A stretch of 64,000 nt of DNA from Asticcacaulis sp. AND118 (GTDB taxonomy: Bacteria; Pseudomonadota; Alphaproteobacteria; Caulobacterales; Caulobacteraceae): NCBI RefSeq assembly GCF_020535245.1, contig NZ_CP084910.1:1092501-1156500 (forward strand), given 5' to 3'. The first letter of the stretch is position 1, and every line of letters starts with the position of its first letter. The notes beneath the pieces are model-generated. The model ran no database searches, was not told where the DNA came from, and saw only the letters and a program-made list of their open reading frames with translations. The position numbers and the translations under genes are program-made. Positions 27,218 through 35,862 of this stretch are shown here, piece after piece.

Positions 27218-27282
27218 TGTGTAAATTCCTTCTCCCCCTCACCCTGTCCTTCGGACATCCCTCTCCCCAGAGGGGCGAGGGA
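27163..27282. repeat. Palindromic repeat family B, copy 1
   Basis: About 120 bases made of two facing copies of a CCCTCTCCCC/GGGGAGAGGG hairpin unit with CCCCCTCACCC and GGGTGAGGGGG. It overlaps the first 18 codons of the DUF6702-like gene and ends 5 bases from the M1 peptidase stop codon. Confidence 0.85.
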
Positions 27283-27287
27283 CTAAA

Positions 27288-29684
27288 TCACTTCTTCTCG
27301 GCCTTTTTCGGCTGGGTTTTCAGGCTGTCCGGTGTGACGACCACATCGTCGTCCTTCATGCGGTTCGGCAGTTCCTCGGCCTCCTTCACCTCGAAGCGCT
27401 GATCTTCGATCTTGCGCGGGAAGGCGTTGTTCGAGACGTCGGCGTCTGCCGTTTCCCACTGAGGATCGATCTCGGCCTGCTTCAGCGTCTTTAACGTCGC
27501 ATACTGCCAGGTGACCTGACGCGGATCGTAGCGCCACACCTCGGCCGGGATGCGCACGGTCTCAGACGTGCCGTCGGTAAAGTCCATCTTGAGGATCACC
27601 GGCATGACCAGCCCGCCCTTGTTACGGAAGGTGAAGTTGTAGAAGTTGTCCTTCACCGCCAATGCTTCCTTCAGTTCCGGCTCGATGTCCTTCTGAAGGT
27701 CGGCGTACTTCTTCTTGTCCTTGGCGGTCGGCTCCCACTTGTCGTCGGTATTGTAGTAATCGACGGTGGCCGGGTCGGTCTCGACCACGGTCTTGCCCGT
27801 GTTGCGCGCGGCCGTCAGCGAGTCGGGCTGGGCATCGTCCTGCAACTTCTCCCACGCCTTTTCCACGCCCGGATCGCGGGTGTTGAGGCGGGCCTTCTTC
27901 ACATCGGCCAGTTCGATATCGACATGGTCGGTCGAATAGAACCAGCCGCGCCAGAACCAGTCGAGATCGGTGCCGGAGGCTTCCTCCATGGTGCGGAAGA
28001 AGTCGTAGGGCGTCGGGCGCCTGAACTGCCAGCGACGCGAATATTCCTTGAAAGCGAAGTCGAACTTTTCGCGCCCCAGCACGGTTTCGCGCAGGATGGT
28101 CAGCGCCGCCGCCGGCTTGCCGTAGGCATTGTTGCCGAACTGCGGGATCGATTCCGAATTGGTCATGATCGGCACCTGATTTTCACTCAGCATGTACTCG
28201 ACCATCGACTTGGGCTCGCCGCGCCGCGACGGGAAGTCCTTGTCCCATTCCTTTTCGGCCTGAAATTGCAGGAAGGAGTTGATGCCCTCATCGAGCCAAG
28301 TCCATTGGCGCTCATCCGAATTGACCGTCATCGGGAACCAGATGTGGCCGATTTCGTGGATGACCACGCCGATCAAGCCGTACTTGGCGCGTTCCGTATA
28401 GGTCAGCTCGCCCGTCTTCTTGTCCTTCACCGGGCGCGGGCCGTTGAAGGTGATCATCGGATATTCCATGCCGCCGACCGGGCCGTTGACCGACTGCGCC
28501 GTGGGGTAGGGGTAGGCGAAGGCGAACGTGCCGTAGACATTGAGCGTGTGGGCGATCGACTTGGTCGAATAGGCGTCCCACAGGGGGCGCGCCTCCTTGG
28601 GGAAGAACGACATGGCCATAACGGTCGGGTGTGCCGGATCGGCGTTCTTTACACCCAGCGCGTCCCAGATGAACTTGCGCGACGAACCGAAGGCGAAGTC
28701 GCGGACATTGTCGGCCTTGAATTTCCACGTTTTAGTGCCGGCGGCCTTGCCCTTTTCGGCGGCGGCGGCCTCTTCCGGCGTGACGACATAGACCGGCGCG
28801 GCGGCGGTCTTCGCCTGCTCGTAGCGTTTGGCCTGAGCGGCGCTGAGCACCTCGGTCGGGTTGAGCAGTTCACCGGTGGCCGACACCACGTGGTCGGCGG
28901 GCACGGTCAGTTCGACGTCGTAATCGCCGAACTCCAGCGTGAACTCGCCTGAGCCGATAAAGGCCTTGTTGTGCCAGCCTTCGTAATCCGAATAGACGGC
29001 CAGTCGCGGGAACCACTGCGCTCCAAGAAAAATGCAATTGCCGTCCTCGCCCGGCTTGGTGAAGCACTCATAGCCCGAACGCCCTCCGACCACCTTCGTT
29101 TCGGGCAGGGGCACGCTCCAGGACACGGTGAAGGTCAGGCTCTCGCCCGACTTCAGCGGCCGGGCCAGATCGATGCGCATCAGGGTGTCGTTAATGGTGA
29201 AGGGCAGGGCCTGACCGTCGGTGCCGGTAACTTTCAGGTCGTTGAAGCCGCCCTCCCACGCCTGCATCCGCTTGACGCGACGGACATCGGCGACGGAGAT
29301 TTCCCTGACGGGCGACACGGTGTCGGTCAGATTGGCGAGGGAATCGCGCTTGTAGTTATTCTGATCGAGCAGCAGCCACAGATAGCGCAGCGTGTCGGGG
29401 GCGTTGTTCTGATAGGTAACGGTTTCGGTCGCCGTCAGGGTGCGCGTGGCCTCGTTCAGGCTGGCCTTGATGCGGTAATCGACCTTCTGCTGCCAGTAGC
29501 GGTGGCCCGGCTCACCGGCGGCGTTGCGGTAGTCGGTGGGCGTCGGCCACTCTTCGCCTTCAAGCTGACGGAACTTGTCGACGAAGCGGCCCTTGGTCTG
29601 TTCGACCGGATCGGCGAACGCCACGGAGGTCAGGACAGGCGCAGAAACGAGGACGCAGGAAGCCAGCAACAAACGTTTGAACAC
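27288..29684 (-). CDS. M1-family metallopeptidase (aminopeptidase-like), secreted
   Basis: A 798-residue exported zinc peptidase. The GTG at 29684 begins a clear signal peptide (VFKRLLLASCVLVSAPVLTSVAFA); the open frame beyond it runs into a repeat and is unlikely to be translated. The gluzincin motif is VVIHEIGHIWFPM with the downstream Glu in WLDEGINSF. The N-terminal beta-rich domain and C-terminal region match the M1 layout. It probably trims peptides in the periplasm; exact substrates are unknown. It precedes the DUF6702-like gene on the same strand. Confidence 0.9.
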   Translation of the reverse strand: MFKRLLLASCVLVSAPVLTSVAFADPVEQTKGRFVDKFRQLEGEEWPTPTDYRNAAGEPGHRYWQQKVDYRIKASLNEATRTLTATETVTYQNNAPDTLRYLWLLLDQNNYKRDSLANLTDTVSPVREISVADVRRVKRMQAWEGGFNDLKVTGTDGQALPFTINDTLMRIDLARPLKSGESLTFTVSWSVPLPETKVVGGRSGYECFTKPGEDGNCIFLGAQWFPRLAVYSDYEGWHNKAFIGSGEFTLEFGDYDVELTVPADHVVSATGELLNPTEVLSAAQAKRYEQAKTAAAPVYVVTPEEAAAAEKGKAAGTKTWKFKADNVRDFAFGSSRKFIWDALGVKNADPAHPTVMAMSFFPKEARPLWDAYSTKSIAHTLNVYGTFAFAYPYPTAQSVNGPVGGMEYPMITFNGPRPVKDKKTGELTYTERAKYGLIGVVIHEIGHIWFPMTVNSDERQWTWLDEGINSFLQFQAEKEWDKDFPSRRGEPKSMVEYMLSENQVPIMTNSESIPQFGNNAYGKPAAALTILRETVLGREKFDFAFKEYSRRWQFRRPTPYDFFRTMEEASGTDLDWFWRGWFYSTDHVDIELADVKKARLNTRDPGVEKAWEKLQDDAQPDSLTAARNTGKTVVETDPATVDYYNTDDKWEPTAKDKKKYADLQKDIEPELKEALAVKDNFYNFTFRNKGGLVMPVILKMDFTDGTSETVRIPAEVWRYDPRQVTWQYATLKTLKQAEIDPQWETADADVSNNAFPRKIEDQRFEVKEAEELPNRMKDDDVVVTPDSLKTQPKKAEKK

Positions 29685-29752
29685 GGAACACCCCGGAATT
29701 TTTCGTATACGTTCCTTTTGCAACGAATTCCGCGGTGTGCGCAAGCCCAAAC

Positions 29753-29896
29753 CTCCTCCCTTGCGAACCTCGGTGAAGCGGGGGAGGTGGCAGCGAATGA
29801 AATGAGCTGACGGAGGGGGCAAAACGGTCAGCAATGCCCCCTCCGTCATTTTTCGCTTTCGCTCAAATGCCACCTCCCCCGCTTTGCAGGGGAGGG
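29753..29896. repeat. Palindromic repeat family A, copy 2
   Basis: About 144 bases. Outer arms CCTCC.../...GGGGAGGG enclose GCGGGGGAGGTGGC and its complement, with an inner pair GACGGAGGGGGC / GCCCCCTCCGTC. It ends directly at the mscS stop codon (29897-29899). Confidence 0.88.
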
Positions 29897-30796
29897 TTAC
29901 ACCCCCGGTTTCTCCCCGGTGGCGGCCGAAAGCGCCTTTTCGATCGTCACCTGATGCGGGTAGGGGATGAAGATGCCGGCGGCGGCGAATTCTTCCTTGA
30001 CCGATTTGAGCACATCGGCGCGCACCTGACCGTGCTGGGCGACGGTGACCTGCGCCGTGACCTTAAGCTGCACGCCGTTGTCGGTGAAGTTCTCGACGCC
30101 GGACCATACTTCCGGCGTCGACATGGTGCCGGGGTGGGCGGACGTCACCTTTTTGAGGATGCCCAGCGCCTTATCGAGATCGGTGGCGAAGTCGACCGTC
30201 ACCAGCACAGCCAGCGTGCGGTGGCCGTAGTGGGTGATGTTGATGATGCGGTCGGAAAAGATCTTGGCATTGGGGATATAGACCTTGTGGCTGTCACCAT
30301 TGGTCAGTTCGGTCGAAAACAGGCCCAGCCGCCCCACTGTCCCCGTGACGTCGCCGATGGTGACCGTATCGCCGATGCGGTAGGGCTTCTGCACCAGCAG
30401 CATGATCCCCGAAGCGACATTGGCCAGCGTCCCTTGCAGCGCCAGACCGATGGCCAGAGACGCGGCGCCCAGCACGGTGAGGATCGAGGTGGTCTGCACC
30501 CCCAGCCGGTTGAGGATGACCACCAGGCCGACGACCATGATCAGCCACCACACCACCTGCGACAGGAATTCGGGCAGGGTGCGGTCGGCGTCCGAATGGG
30601 CGTAGCGCTTGGCGGTGGTCTTGACCGTGTTCGACAGCCATTGCGACAGGAACAGGGTGACCATCAGGATCAGCCCAGCGATCAGCAGGTTCGACAGAAA
30701 CTCCGAATGCTGCGTCAGGTCGCCCCAGAAATCACGTACATTGGCGACGAAATAGCTGAAACGCGTGGGGAGTTCCTTGAGGTCGAAAGTCATCAC
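29897..30796 (-). CDS. Small-conductance mechanosensitive channel (MscS family)
   Basis: A 299-residue inner-membrane channel that opens under membrane tension. Three helices occupy residues 35-145, and the pore-lining TM3 is Gly/Ala-rich (LGAASLAIGLALQGTLANVASG, residues about 108-129, quoted in part). This is followed by the MscS beta-domain (YRIGDTVTIGDVTGTV). The ATG at 30796 or 30793 may be used. It lies 6 bases after the preceding gene on this strand, suggesting one operon with tadA. Confidence 0.94.
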   Translation of the reverse strand: MMTFDLKELPTRFSYFVANVRDFWGDLTQHSEFLSNLLIAGLILMVTLFLSQWLSNTVKTTAKRYAHSDADRTLPEFLSQVVWWLIMVVGLVVILNRLGVQTTSILTVLGAASLAIGLALQGTLANVASGIMLLVQKPYRIGDTVTIGDVTGTVGRLGLFSTELTNGDSHKVYIPNAKIFSDRIINITHYGHRTLAVLVTVDFATDLDKALGILKKVTSAHPGTMSTPEVWSGVENFTDNGVQLKVTAQVTVAQHGQVRADVLKSVKEEFAAAGIFIPYPHQVTIEKALSAATGEKPGV

Positions 30797-30802
30797 GACT
30801 CC

Positions 30803-31960
30803 TTAGAGTTTAGGGAAATACGCTTTGGCTTCGGGACGCCACAGGGTTTTCAGTTCGTTATAGGGCACCACGTAATATTCACCCATGCACGCGCCCATGA
30901 CATGCGGCAGGTCGGTCAGGCTGAACACCAGCCCCTTGTCGCCGAACGACAGCGAATAGCCGTAGCCGATGTCCTCGGCCACGCACTCGGGGATGTCAGC
31001 GTCGCCGACGAACCACGGGGATTTCGGCGTCAGTTTCGCTTTCAGCGCGGCGTATTCCGGCGTGTCGGTCGCAGCGTCGCCCTGATTTGCATAAAGTTTC
31101 AGTACGCGGTTAAGGTCCAGCGCCTTGCCGGACTTGAGATCGTAGGTGGTGCGGTTCCAGAAATTGTTCGGGTGTGCGCCGCCGCAATAGGTCGAGCCGG
31201 ACTCTTCGAGCGTCATCAGTGCGGCGCTGACATAGGTCAGGTCGGTGTTCGTCTCGTCATAGCCGCCCGCCGTGCCGCCGGCGGGGGAATGCGCTTTGCT
31301 TTCGCCCAGACAGGAGAGCGCGCCTTCGACCCTCAGCAGCCGACGCCCGTCGAGGATACGATTGGCGGTGGGCAGGGCTTTCGCATCCGGCGCGCGGGTC
31401 AGGCGCAGGCCGGTGACGCCGGTCGCCTTATCGGTCACTTCCTGAAAGGCGTAGTTCCCCTTGTCGATCGTCTTGCCCAGAGTCAGGCCGGAATCGTAAA
31501 GGCGGCTCAGATAGGGATTATCCAGCGCGCCGACGGGATTGTCGTAATCCAGGCCGGAGCGCAAAAGGGCGGCATCGGCGATACGTCCCGGCGGTGTGAA
31601 ACGGCGCTCGGCGACCTTTTTCAGCGCGATGTCGCGGTTGATTTTCTTGCCCGCCTGACCCAGCCACTGCCCGCCGAGACCTGCGGGCGTGGCCTTCAGT
31701 TGCAGCCTGCCGACCAGCGGGCAGATGTCCTCGTAGCAGTTGGTGCGCTCTTCGAAACTCAGCGTCCCGCTGGCCTTGAGCGGGATATTCAGATGATAGC
31801 GGCTGTAGAAATACTGCGCCGTGGTCAGATTGCCCTGCCGGACGATCTCGATCACCACCGGAGCCTTGCCGATCGTGCCTTCATAGACGGTCTGGGTGGC
31901 GGGCGCTTGCGCTGCCGCCGGAAACGCCAAAAGCACCAGTGCGAAAAGAACCTTACGCAT
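30803..31960 (-). CDS. Secreted protein with DUF3298-like C-terminus
   Basis: A 385-residue exported protein with a clean signal peptide (MRKVLFALVLLAFPAAAQA). The C-terminal 150 residues (STYCGGAHPNNFWNRTTYDL, then YYVVPYNELKTLW) resemble the DUF3298 domain found in RsiV-like and PdaC-like proteins, in which a Gly-Gly-Ala-His motif is typical. The N-terminal part has paired Cys (NCYEDICPL). It overlaps the end of tadA by 8 bases and precedes mscS. Function unknown. Confidence 0.72.
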   Translation of the reverse strand: MRKVLFALVLLAFPAAAQAPATQTVYEGTIGKAPVVIEIVRQGNLTTAQYFYSRYHLNIPLKASGTLSFEERTNCYEDICPLVGRLQLKATPAGLGGQWLGQAGKKINRDIALKKVAERRFTPPGRIADAALLRSGLDYDNPVGALDNPYLSRLYDSGLTLGKTIDKGNYAFQEVTDKATGVTGLRLTRAPDAKALPTANRILDGRRLLRVEGALSCLGESKAHSPAGGTAGGYDETNTDLTYVSAALMTLEESGSTYCGGAHPNNFWNRTTYDLKSGKALDLNRVLKLYANQGDAATDTPEYAALKAKLTPKSPWFVGDADIPECVAEDIGYGYSLSFGDKGLVFSLTDLPHVMGACMGEYYVVPYNELKTLWRPEAKAYFPKL

Positions 31961-32462
31961 CCTGTCCCCCCTCTGCGGGCCTGCCGCGCGGTTTGCGCTT
32001 CTGCCGGAAGAAGTCTTTTAACACCTGACCCGTCTCGGCCTCAAGCACGCCGCCGGTCACTTCCGGCGCCCAGTGACAGGTCGGCTGGGCGAAGAAGCGC
32101 GGGCCGTTGGCCACCGCGCCGCCCTTGGGGTCGGACGCTCCATAGATGACCCGTCCGATGCGGGCATGAGAGAGGGCTCCGGCGCACATGGCGCAAGGTT
32201 CCAGCGTCACATAGAGCCACAGGTCGGTCAGTCGATAATTGCCGACCACCTGTCCGGCGGCACGCAAGGCCAGTATTTCCGCATGGGCGGAGGGATCGTT
32301 AAGGCTGATCGGCGCATTTTTTGCGCTTGAAACAATGGTTTTACTTGACGGATCGTAGATTAAAGCGCCTATCGGCACCTCGCCGGCCTGGGCGGCCTTT
32401 TCGGCCTCGTCCAGCGCCAGACGCATCAGGGTTTCGTCGTTTAATTCCCTTGGTAAATCCAT
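31953..32462 (-). CDS. tadA: tRNA-specific adenosine deaminase
   Basis: Converts A34 of tRNA-Arg(ACG) to inosine. It is a 169-residue cytidine-deaminase-fold enzyme with the zinc and proton-shuttle motif HAEILALR and the second motif TLEPCAMCAGAL. The C-terminus is short and basic. It is divergent from the pseudouridine synthase gene, a common pairing, and is the first gene of a run with the DUF3298-like and mscS genes. Confidence 0.95.
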   Translation of the reverse strand: MDLPRELNDETLMRLALDEAEKAAQAGEVPIGALIYDPSSKTIVSSAKNAPISLNDPSAHAEILALRAAGQVVGNYRLTDLWLYVTLEPCAMCAGALSHARIGRVIYGASDPKGGAVANGPRFFAQPTCHWAPEVTGGVLEAETGQVLKDFFRQKRKPRGRPAEGGQDA

Positions 32463-32540
32463 AGGGGTTGATGGCCGGGAAACCGCTGCGGCGTCAAGTT
32501 AAAAGGCCCTGCGTGAGCAGGCCCAGTCAGGAATATGATC

Positions 32541-34526
32541 ATGTCTGAAGACAACTCGACCCCAGAGTCTGTGAACGCATCCGCCAATTCCGCTGAAAAT
32601 GCAGCGTCCGAAGCGGCTCCCGCCAAAAAATCCTATGTCAAAAAGCCGTTCGCCAAAAAGGGCCCGGCTGACAAGTCCTTTGGGAAACCCGCGCGTCCGC
32701 CCGAACGCATCGCCAAGGTTCTGGCGCGCGCCGGTCTGGCCTCGCGCCGCGAAGTCGAGCGCCTGATCGGTCTGGGCAAGATCGCCGTCAATGGCCGTCT
32801 TCTCGATACGCCGGCGACCACCGTGTCCGCCGAAGACGTCATCACCGTCGAAGGCAAGCCGATCCGCAAGGCCGAGCCCACCCGCGTGTGGCGTTACCAC
32901 AAGCCGGTCGGCCTGATGACCACCCATCAGGATCCGCAGGGCCGCCCCACCGTGTTCAATTCGCTGCCGGAAGAACTACCGCGCGTGATCTCGGTCGGCC
33001 GTCTCGACATCAACTCCGAAGGCCTGCTGCTGCTGACCAATGACGGCGAACTGGCGCGGGCGCTGGAATTGCCCACGACCGGCTGGACGCGCGTCTACCG
33101 CGTCCGTGCGCTGGGTCGCACCACGCAGGAGGCGCTCGATACGCTGAAAAACGGCGTGACGGTCGAAGGCGTGCAGTACGGCCCGATCGAAGCCAGGCTC
33201 GACAAGGCGCAGGAAAAGGCCGACGGCCGCGCCAATCTTTGGATCACGGTCTCGCTCAACGAAGGCAAGAACCGCGAAGTCCGTAAGGTGCTGGACAGCC
33301 TGGGCCTGAAGGTCAACCGCCTGATCCGTCTGGCCTATGGTCCGTTCCAGCTTGGCGATATCGAGCCGGGCGAGGTCGAGGAAATCGGCCCGCGCGTCGT
33401 GCGCGAACTGCTGGGCGAGAAGATCGATCCGCGCAACCTGCCGCCGGAAGGCGAAACCCAGACCCGTACGCCGATGCGCCTGCGCCGCACCGACGGCGAA
33501 GGCACCGGCGGCCGTCGTGGCGGCGGCGAGCGCTTTGCCGCCCGTGGTGAGGGCCGTCCCGACCGTGAAGAGCGCCGCGAACGTCCGGTCAGCAAGGAAG
33601 AAGCCTTCCGCCGCAAGTACGAAGCCAAGAACTTCGGCGACCGCGATTTCGACGAGCGTCCGCGCTTCGAAGGCGACGGTCCGGCGCGCGATCGCCGTCC
33701 GGAACGTGAAGAACGCGAATGGAAGCCGCGCGCCGAGCGTCCGCGCGGAGAATTCAAGCCGCGTTCGGAAGGCGGTTTCAAGTCCCGCGGTGAAGGCGAC
33801 TTCAAGCCGCGTGGCGACCGTAATTTCGGCGATCGCCCGCAGCGTGATTTCAAACCGCGGGGCGAAGGTGAGTTCAAACCCCGCGGTGATCGTCCGCAAC
33901 GTGACTTCAAGCCACGCGGTGAGGGTGATTTCAAACCGCGCGGTGAGCGTAGCTTCGGCGACAAGCCGCGCTTCGACAAACCGCGCGGGGAACGCAGCTT
34001 CGGCGACCGCCCGCCGCGCGATTTCAAGCCCCGTGCGGAAGGTGACTTCAAGCCTCGTGGTGATCGTCCGCAGCGTGACTTCAAACCGCGTGGTGAAAGC
34101 GATGCCCCGCGTGGTGACTTCAAGCCGCGTTTCGACAAACCGCGCGGGGAACGCAGCTTCGGTGACCGCCCGCAACGCGATTTCAAACCCCGTGGTGAGG
34201 GTGATTTCAAACCCCGCAGTGACCGTCCGCAGCGCGACTTCAAGCCACGTGGCGAGGGCGATGCCCCGCGTGGTGACTTCAAGCCGCGCTTCGACAAACC
34301 GCGCGGGGAACGCAGCTTCGGCGACCGCCCGCAACGCGATTTCAAGCCGCGCGGCGAAGGGGACTTCAAACCCCGCAGTGACCGTCCGGCGGGCAAGTCG
34401 TTCGGTGGAAAGCCCGATGGGGGTAAGTCCTTCGGCGGTAAGCCGGGTGGCTTCAAGCCCGGTGGTCGTCCCGCTGGCCGTACGGGGGGTTTTTCCGGTG
34501 GCCCGCGCAAGCCGCGTCCGGAATAA
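32541..34526 (+). CDS. RluB-type 23S rRNA pseudouridine synthase with long repetitive tail
   Basis: Isomerises uridine in 23S rRNA (RsuA/RluB/RluE/RluF group). The S4 domain is at residues about 55-115 (RIAKVLARAGLASRREVERL) and the catalytic Asp in GRLDINSEGLLLL. The enzyme proper ends near residue 300; the remaining 360 or so residues are a low-complexity Arg/Gly/Asp/Phe/Lys/Pro tail built from repeats such as RDFKPRGEGDFKPRG and SFGDRPQ. Such basic tails likely bind RNA. The ATG at 32541 is preferred because AGGA lies 9 bases before it; an ATG at 32535 is too close. The tail is 5-6 times longer than in most relatives that I know of. Confidence 0.92.
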   Translation: MSEDNSTPESVNASANSAENAASEAAPAKKSYVKKPFAKKGPADKSFGKPARPPERIAKVLARAGLASRREVERLIGLGKIAVNGRLLDTPATTVSAEDVITVEGKPIRKAEPTRVWRYHKPVGLMTTHQDPQGRPTVFNSLPEELPRVISVGRLDINSEGLLLLTNDGELARALELPTTGWTRVYRVRALGRTTQEALDTLKNGVTVEGVQYGPIEARLDKAQEKADGRANLWITVSLNEGKNREVRKVLDSLGLKVNRLIRLAYGPFQLGDIEPGEVEEIGPRVVRELLGEKIDPRNLPPEGETQTRTPMRLRRTDGEGTGGRRGGGERFAARGEGRPDREERRERPVSKEEAFRRKYEAKNFGDRDFDERPRFEGDGPARDRRPEREEREWKPRAERPRGEFKPRSEGGFKSRGEGDFKPRGDRNFGDRPQRDFKPRGEGEFKPRGDRPQRDFKPRGEGDFKPRGERSFGDKPRFDKPRGERSFGDRPPRDFKPRAEGDFKPRGDRPQRDFKPRGESDAPRGDFKPRFDKPRGERSFGDRPQRDFKPRGEGDFKPRSDRPQRDFKPRGEGDAPRGDFKPRFDKPRGERSFGDRPQRDFKPRGEGDFKPRSDRPAGKSFGGKPDGGKSFGGKPGGFKPGGRPAGRTGGFSGGPRKPRPE

Positions 34527-34532
34527 TCCCGG

Positions 34533-35111
34533 ATGCGCATTGTCGGTGGTGAATTTCGCGGGCGCGCCCTGAGTGCGCCCGACGGCCAGAATACCCGTCC
34601 CACCTCGGACCGGGCGCGTCAGGCCGTGTTCAATATTCTGGAGCACGCGGAATTTGCCCCAAACCTCAACGGCGCGCGGGTGATGGACGTCTTCGCCGGT
34701 TCCGGCGCCCTGGGGCTGGAGGCCCTGTCGCGCGGTGCGGCCTTCTGCCTGTTCGTCGATACGGACGACGCGGCGCGCGGTGCCATCCGCGACAATGTCG
34801 AAGCCTTCGGTTTGTTCGGGGTCACGCGCATCCACCGCCGCGACGCGACTCAACTGGGCGTGCGCCCCGGCAGCGCGGCCGAGGCCTTCGATCTTGTTTT
34901 CATGGATCCGCCCTATCGTAAGGGTTTGGTACAGCCCGCGCTCGAGGCGTTGCAAACCGGGAAGTGGCTGAGCGACGAGGCCCTGATCGTGGTCGAAATG
35001 GCGGCGGATGAGGACTTTTTTGCCACGGGTATGTGGCAAATAATCGACACGCGGACCTATGGTCCGGCGCAGGTCCTGTTCCTGAAACAAAAAATTCTTA
35101 CTGATTTTTAA
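34533..35111 (+). CDS. rsmD: 16S rRNA (guanine(966)-N2)-methyltransferase
   Basis: Methylates G966 of 16S rRNA with SAM. The 192-residue protein has MRIVGGEFRGRAL at the start, the SAM-binding DVFAGSGALGLEALSRGA and the catalytic FMDPPYRKGL. It starts 6 bases after the pseudouridine synthase stop and is presumably co-transcribed. Confidence 0.96.
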   Translation: MRIVGGEFRGRALSAPDGQNTRPTSDRARQAVFNILEHAEFAPNLNGARVMDVFAGSGALGLEALSRGAAFCLFVDTDDAARGAIRDNVEAFGLFGVTRIHRRDATQLGVRPGSAAEAFDLVFMDPPYRKGLVQPALEALQTGKWLSDEALIVVEMAADEDFFATGMWQIIDTRTYGPAQVLFLKQKILTDF

Positions 35112-35323
35112 CTATTCAAGTTATTGATTTATAACGTTATTATCTGACGGTTCGGCGAACCTGTGGCGAAATTGACCCATTTTGCAGAAAATTCGTATTG
35201 ACGAGTTTTTTATTGTGTCCCCAATATGTCCTTAACAAGGTGTAAACCGTGTGTTTCGGCACGATTAATGCACCGATGCTCCTTAAGGGGCGGGACTGAA
35301 CTGTTATAAATTGGGGTGATGTT

Positions 35324-35464
35324 ATGACGGCAGAAGCGATCAAGTTCGAAGGCGGAAAGAAGCGCCGCGATGGTCTGAAGGTAATCCTGATGGCCGGTCT
35401 CAGCGTTCAGGCCTGGGCCTTCCTGATGGGTGTCGGGATTATCGTTCTCAACGTGACGCGTTGA
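35324..35464 (+). CDS. 46-residue single-helix membrane protein
   Basis: A small gene with good translation signals: GGGGTGAT lies 6 bases before the ATG, and a terminator follows 8 bases after the stop. The peptide has a charged, basic N-terminus (FEGGKKRRDG) and one membrane helix (VILMAGLSVQAWAFLMGVGIIVLNV, quoted over 25 positions 20-44 in part). The basic side suggests N-in topology. I recognise no family. A 212-base AT-rich leader separates it from rsmD. Confidence 0.7.
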   Translation: MTAEAIKFEGGKKRRDGLKVILMAGLSVQAWAFLMGVGIIVLNVTR

Positions 35465-35472
35465 TTTTGCAG

Positions 35473-35499
35473 CCTGTGGCGTTTGCCGCGGGTTTTTTT
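35473..35499 (+). terminator. Rho-independent terminator after the miniprotein gene
   Basis: CCTGTGGC, loop GTTT, GCCGCGGG gives an 8-bp stem with two wobble pairs, followed by seven T. Confidence 0.82.
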
Positions 35500-35862
35500 G
35501 TGGCCGATTTCAGCCGGAGGCAGGGTTCAGGGGAAAACTGACCTTGCGTTTCCGGTTATCGGTTTTTCCCAAGTTTTGGGTCCGGGGTTCGGTCTGAGGG
35601 GATATCAGATCGCATGAGCCGACGGGGGGAGTGGGGCTGGGGTGAGCGCGCCGGACTGTGCGCGTTCACCCTGATCGCCCTTGCAGGATTTTTAGTCCAA
35701 GATTTTTGACCACGGAAAACACAGAAAGCACGGACTTCGAGGCCTTGAAAGGTCTCTGCCGAAGGCCTTTGCATAACTTGCGGCAAGCGCGGTTTCAGAC
35801 GCTTCGCGCGAAACATCTCACGCAAAGACGTCCGTGCTTTATGAGTTTTCCCTGGCTAAAAC
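35500..35862. other. Gene-free stretch downstream of the miniprotein
   Basis: No coding signal was found. The left half is unassigned sequence with G-rich runs; the right half is a family-C repeat (35709-35856) that reaches almost to the mutL stop codon. Confidence 0.5.
35709..35856. repeat. MITE-like repeat family C, copy 1
   Basis: About 148 bases. Ends are CCACGGAAAAC and the imperfect complement GTTTTCCCTGG; within lie AGCACGGACTT/ACGTCCGTGCTTT and GCTTCGCGCGAA. It lies 6 bases from the mutL stop codon and is in the same orientation as copy 2 upstream of mutL. Confidence 0.78.

Noticed and set aside
29685-29873. N-terminal extension of the M1 peptidase
   Set aside because: The extra 63 codons run through a family-A repeat, and a good signal peptide starts at the GTG at 29684.
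29834-32149. 771-codon plus-strand frame over mscS, the DUF3298-like gene and tadA
   Set aside because: It spans three recognisable minus-strand genes and a repeat, and matches no family.
33750-34400. Regular repeats that could suggest a CRISPR array
   Set aside because: Repeats are in phase with codons, vary in length, and lack unique spacers of constant size; they are protein-coding tandem repeats. No CRISPR array was seen in the window.
32976-35090. Very long frames on both strands over the pseudouridine synthase tail
   Set aside because: The repetitive DNA keeps several frames open. Only the plus-strand frame joins a real enzyme domain.
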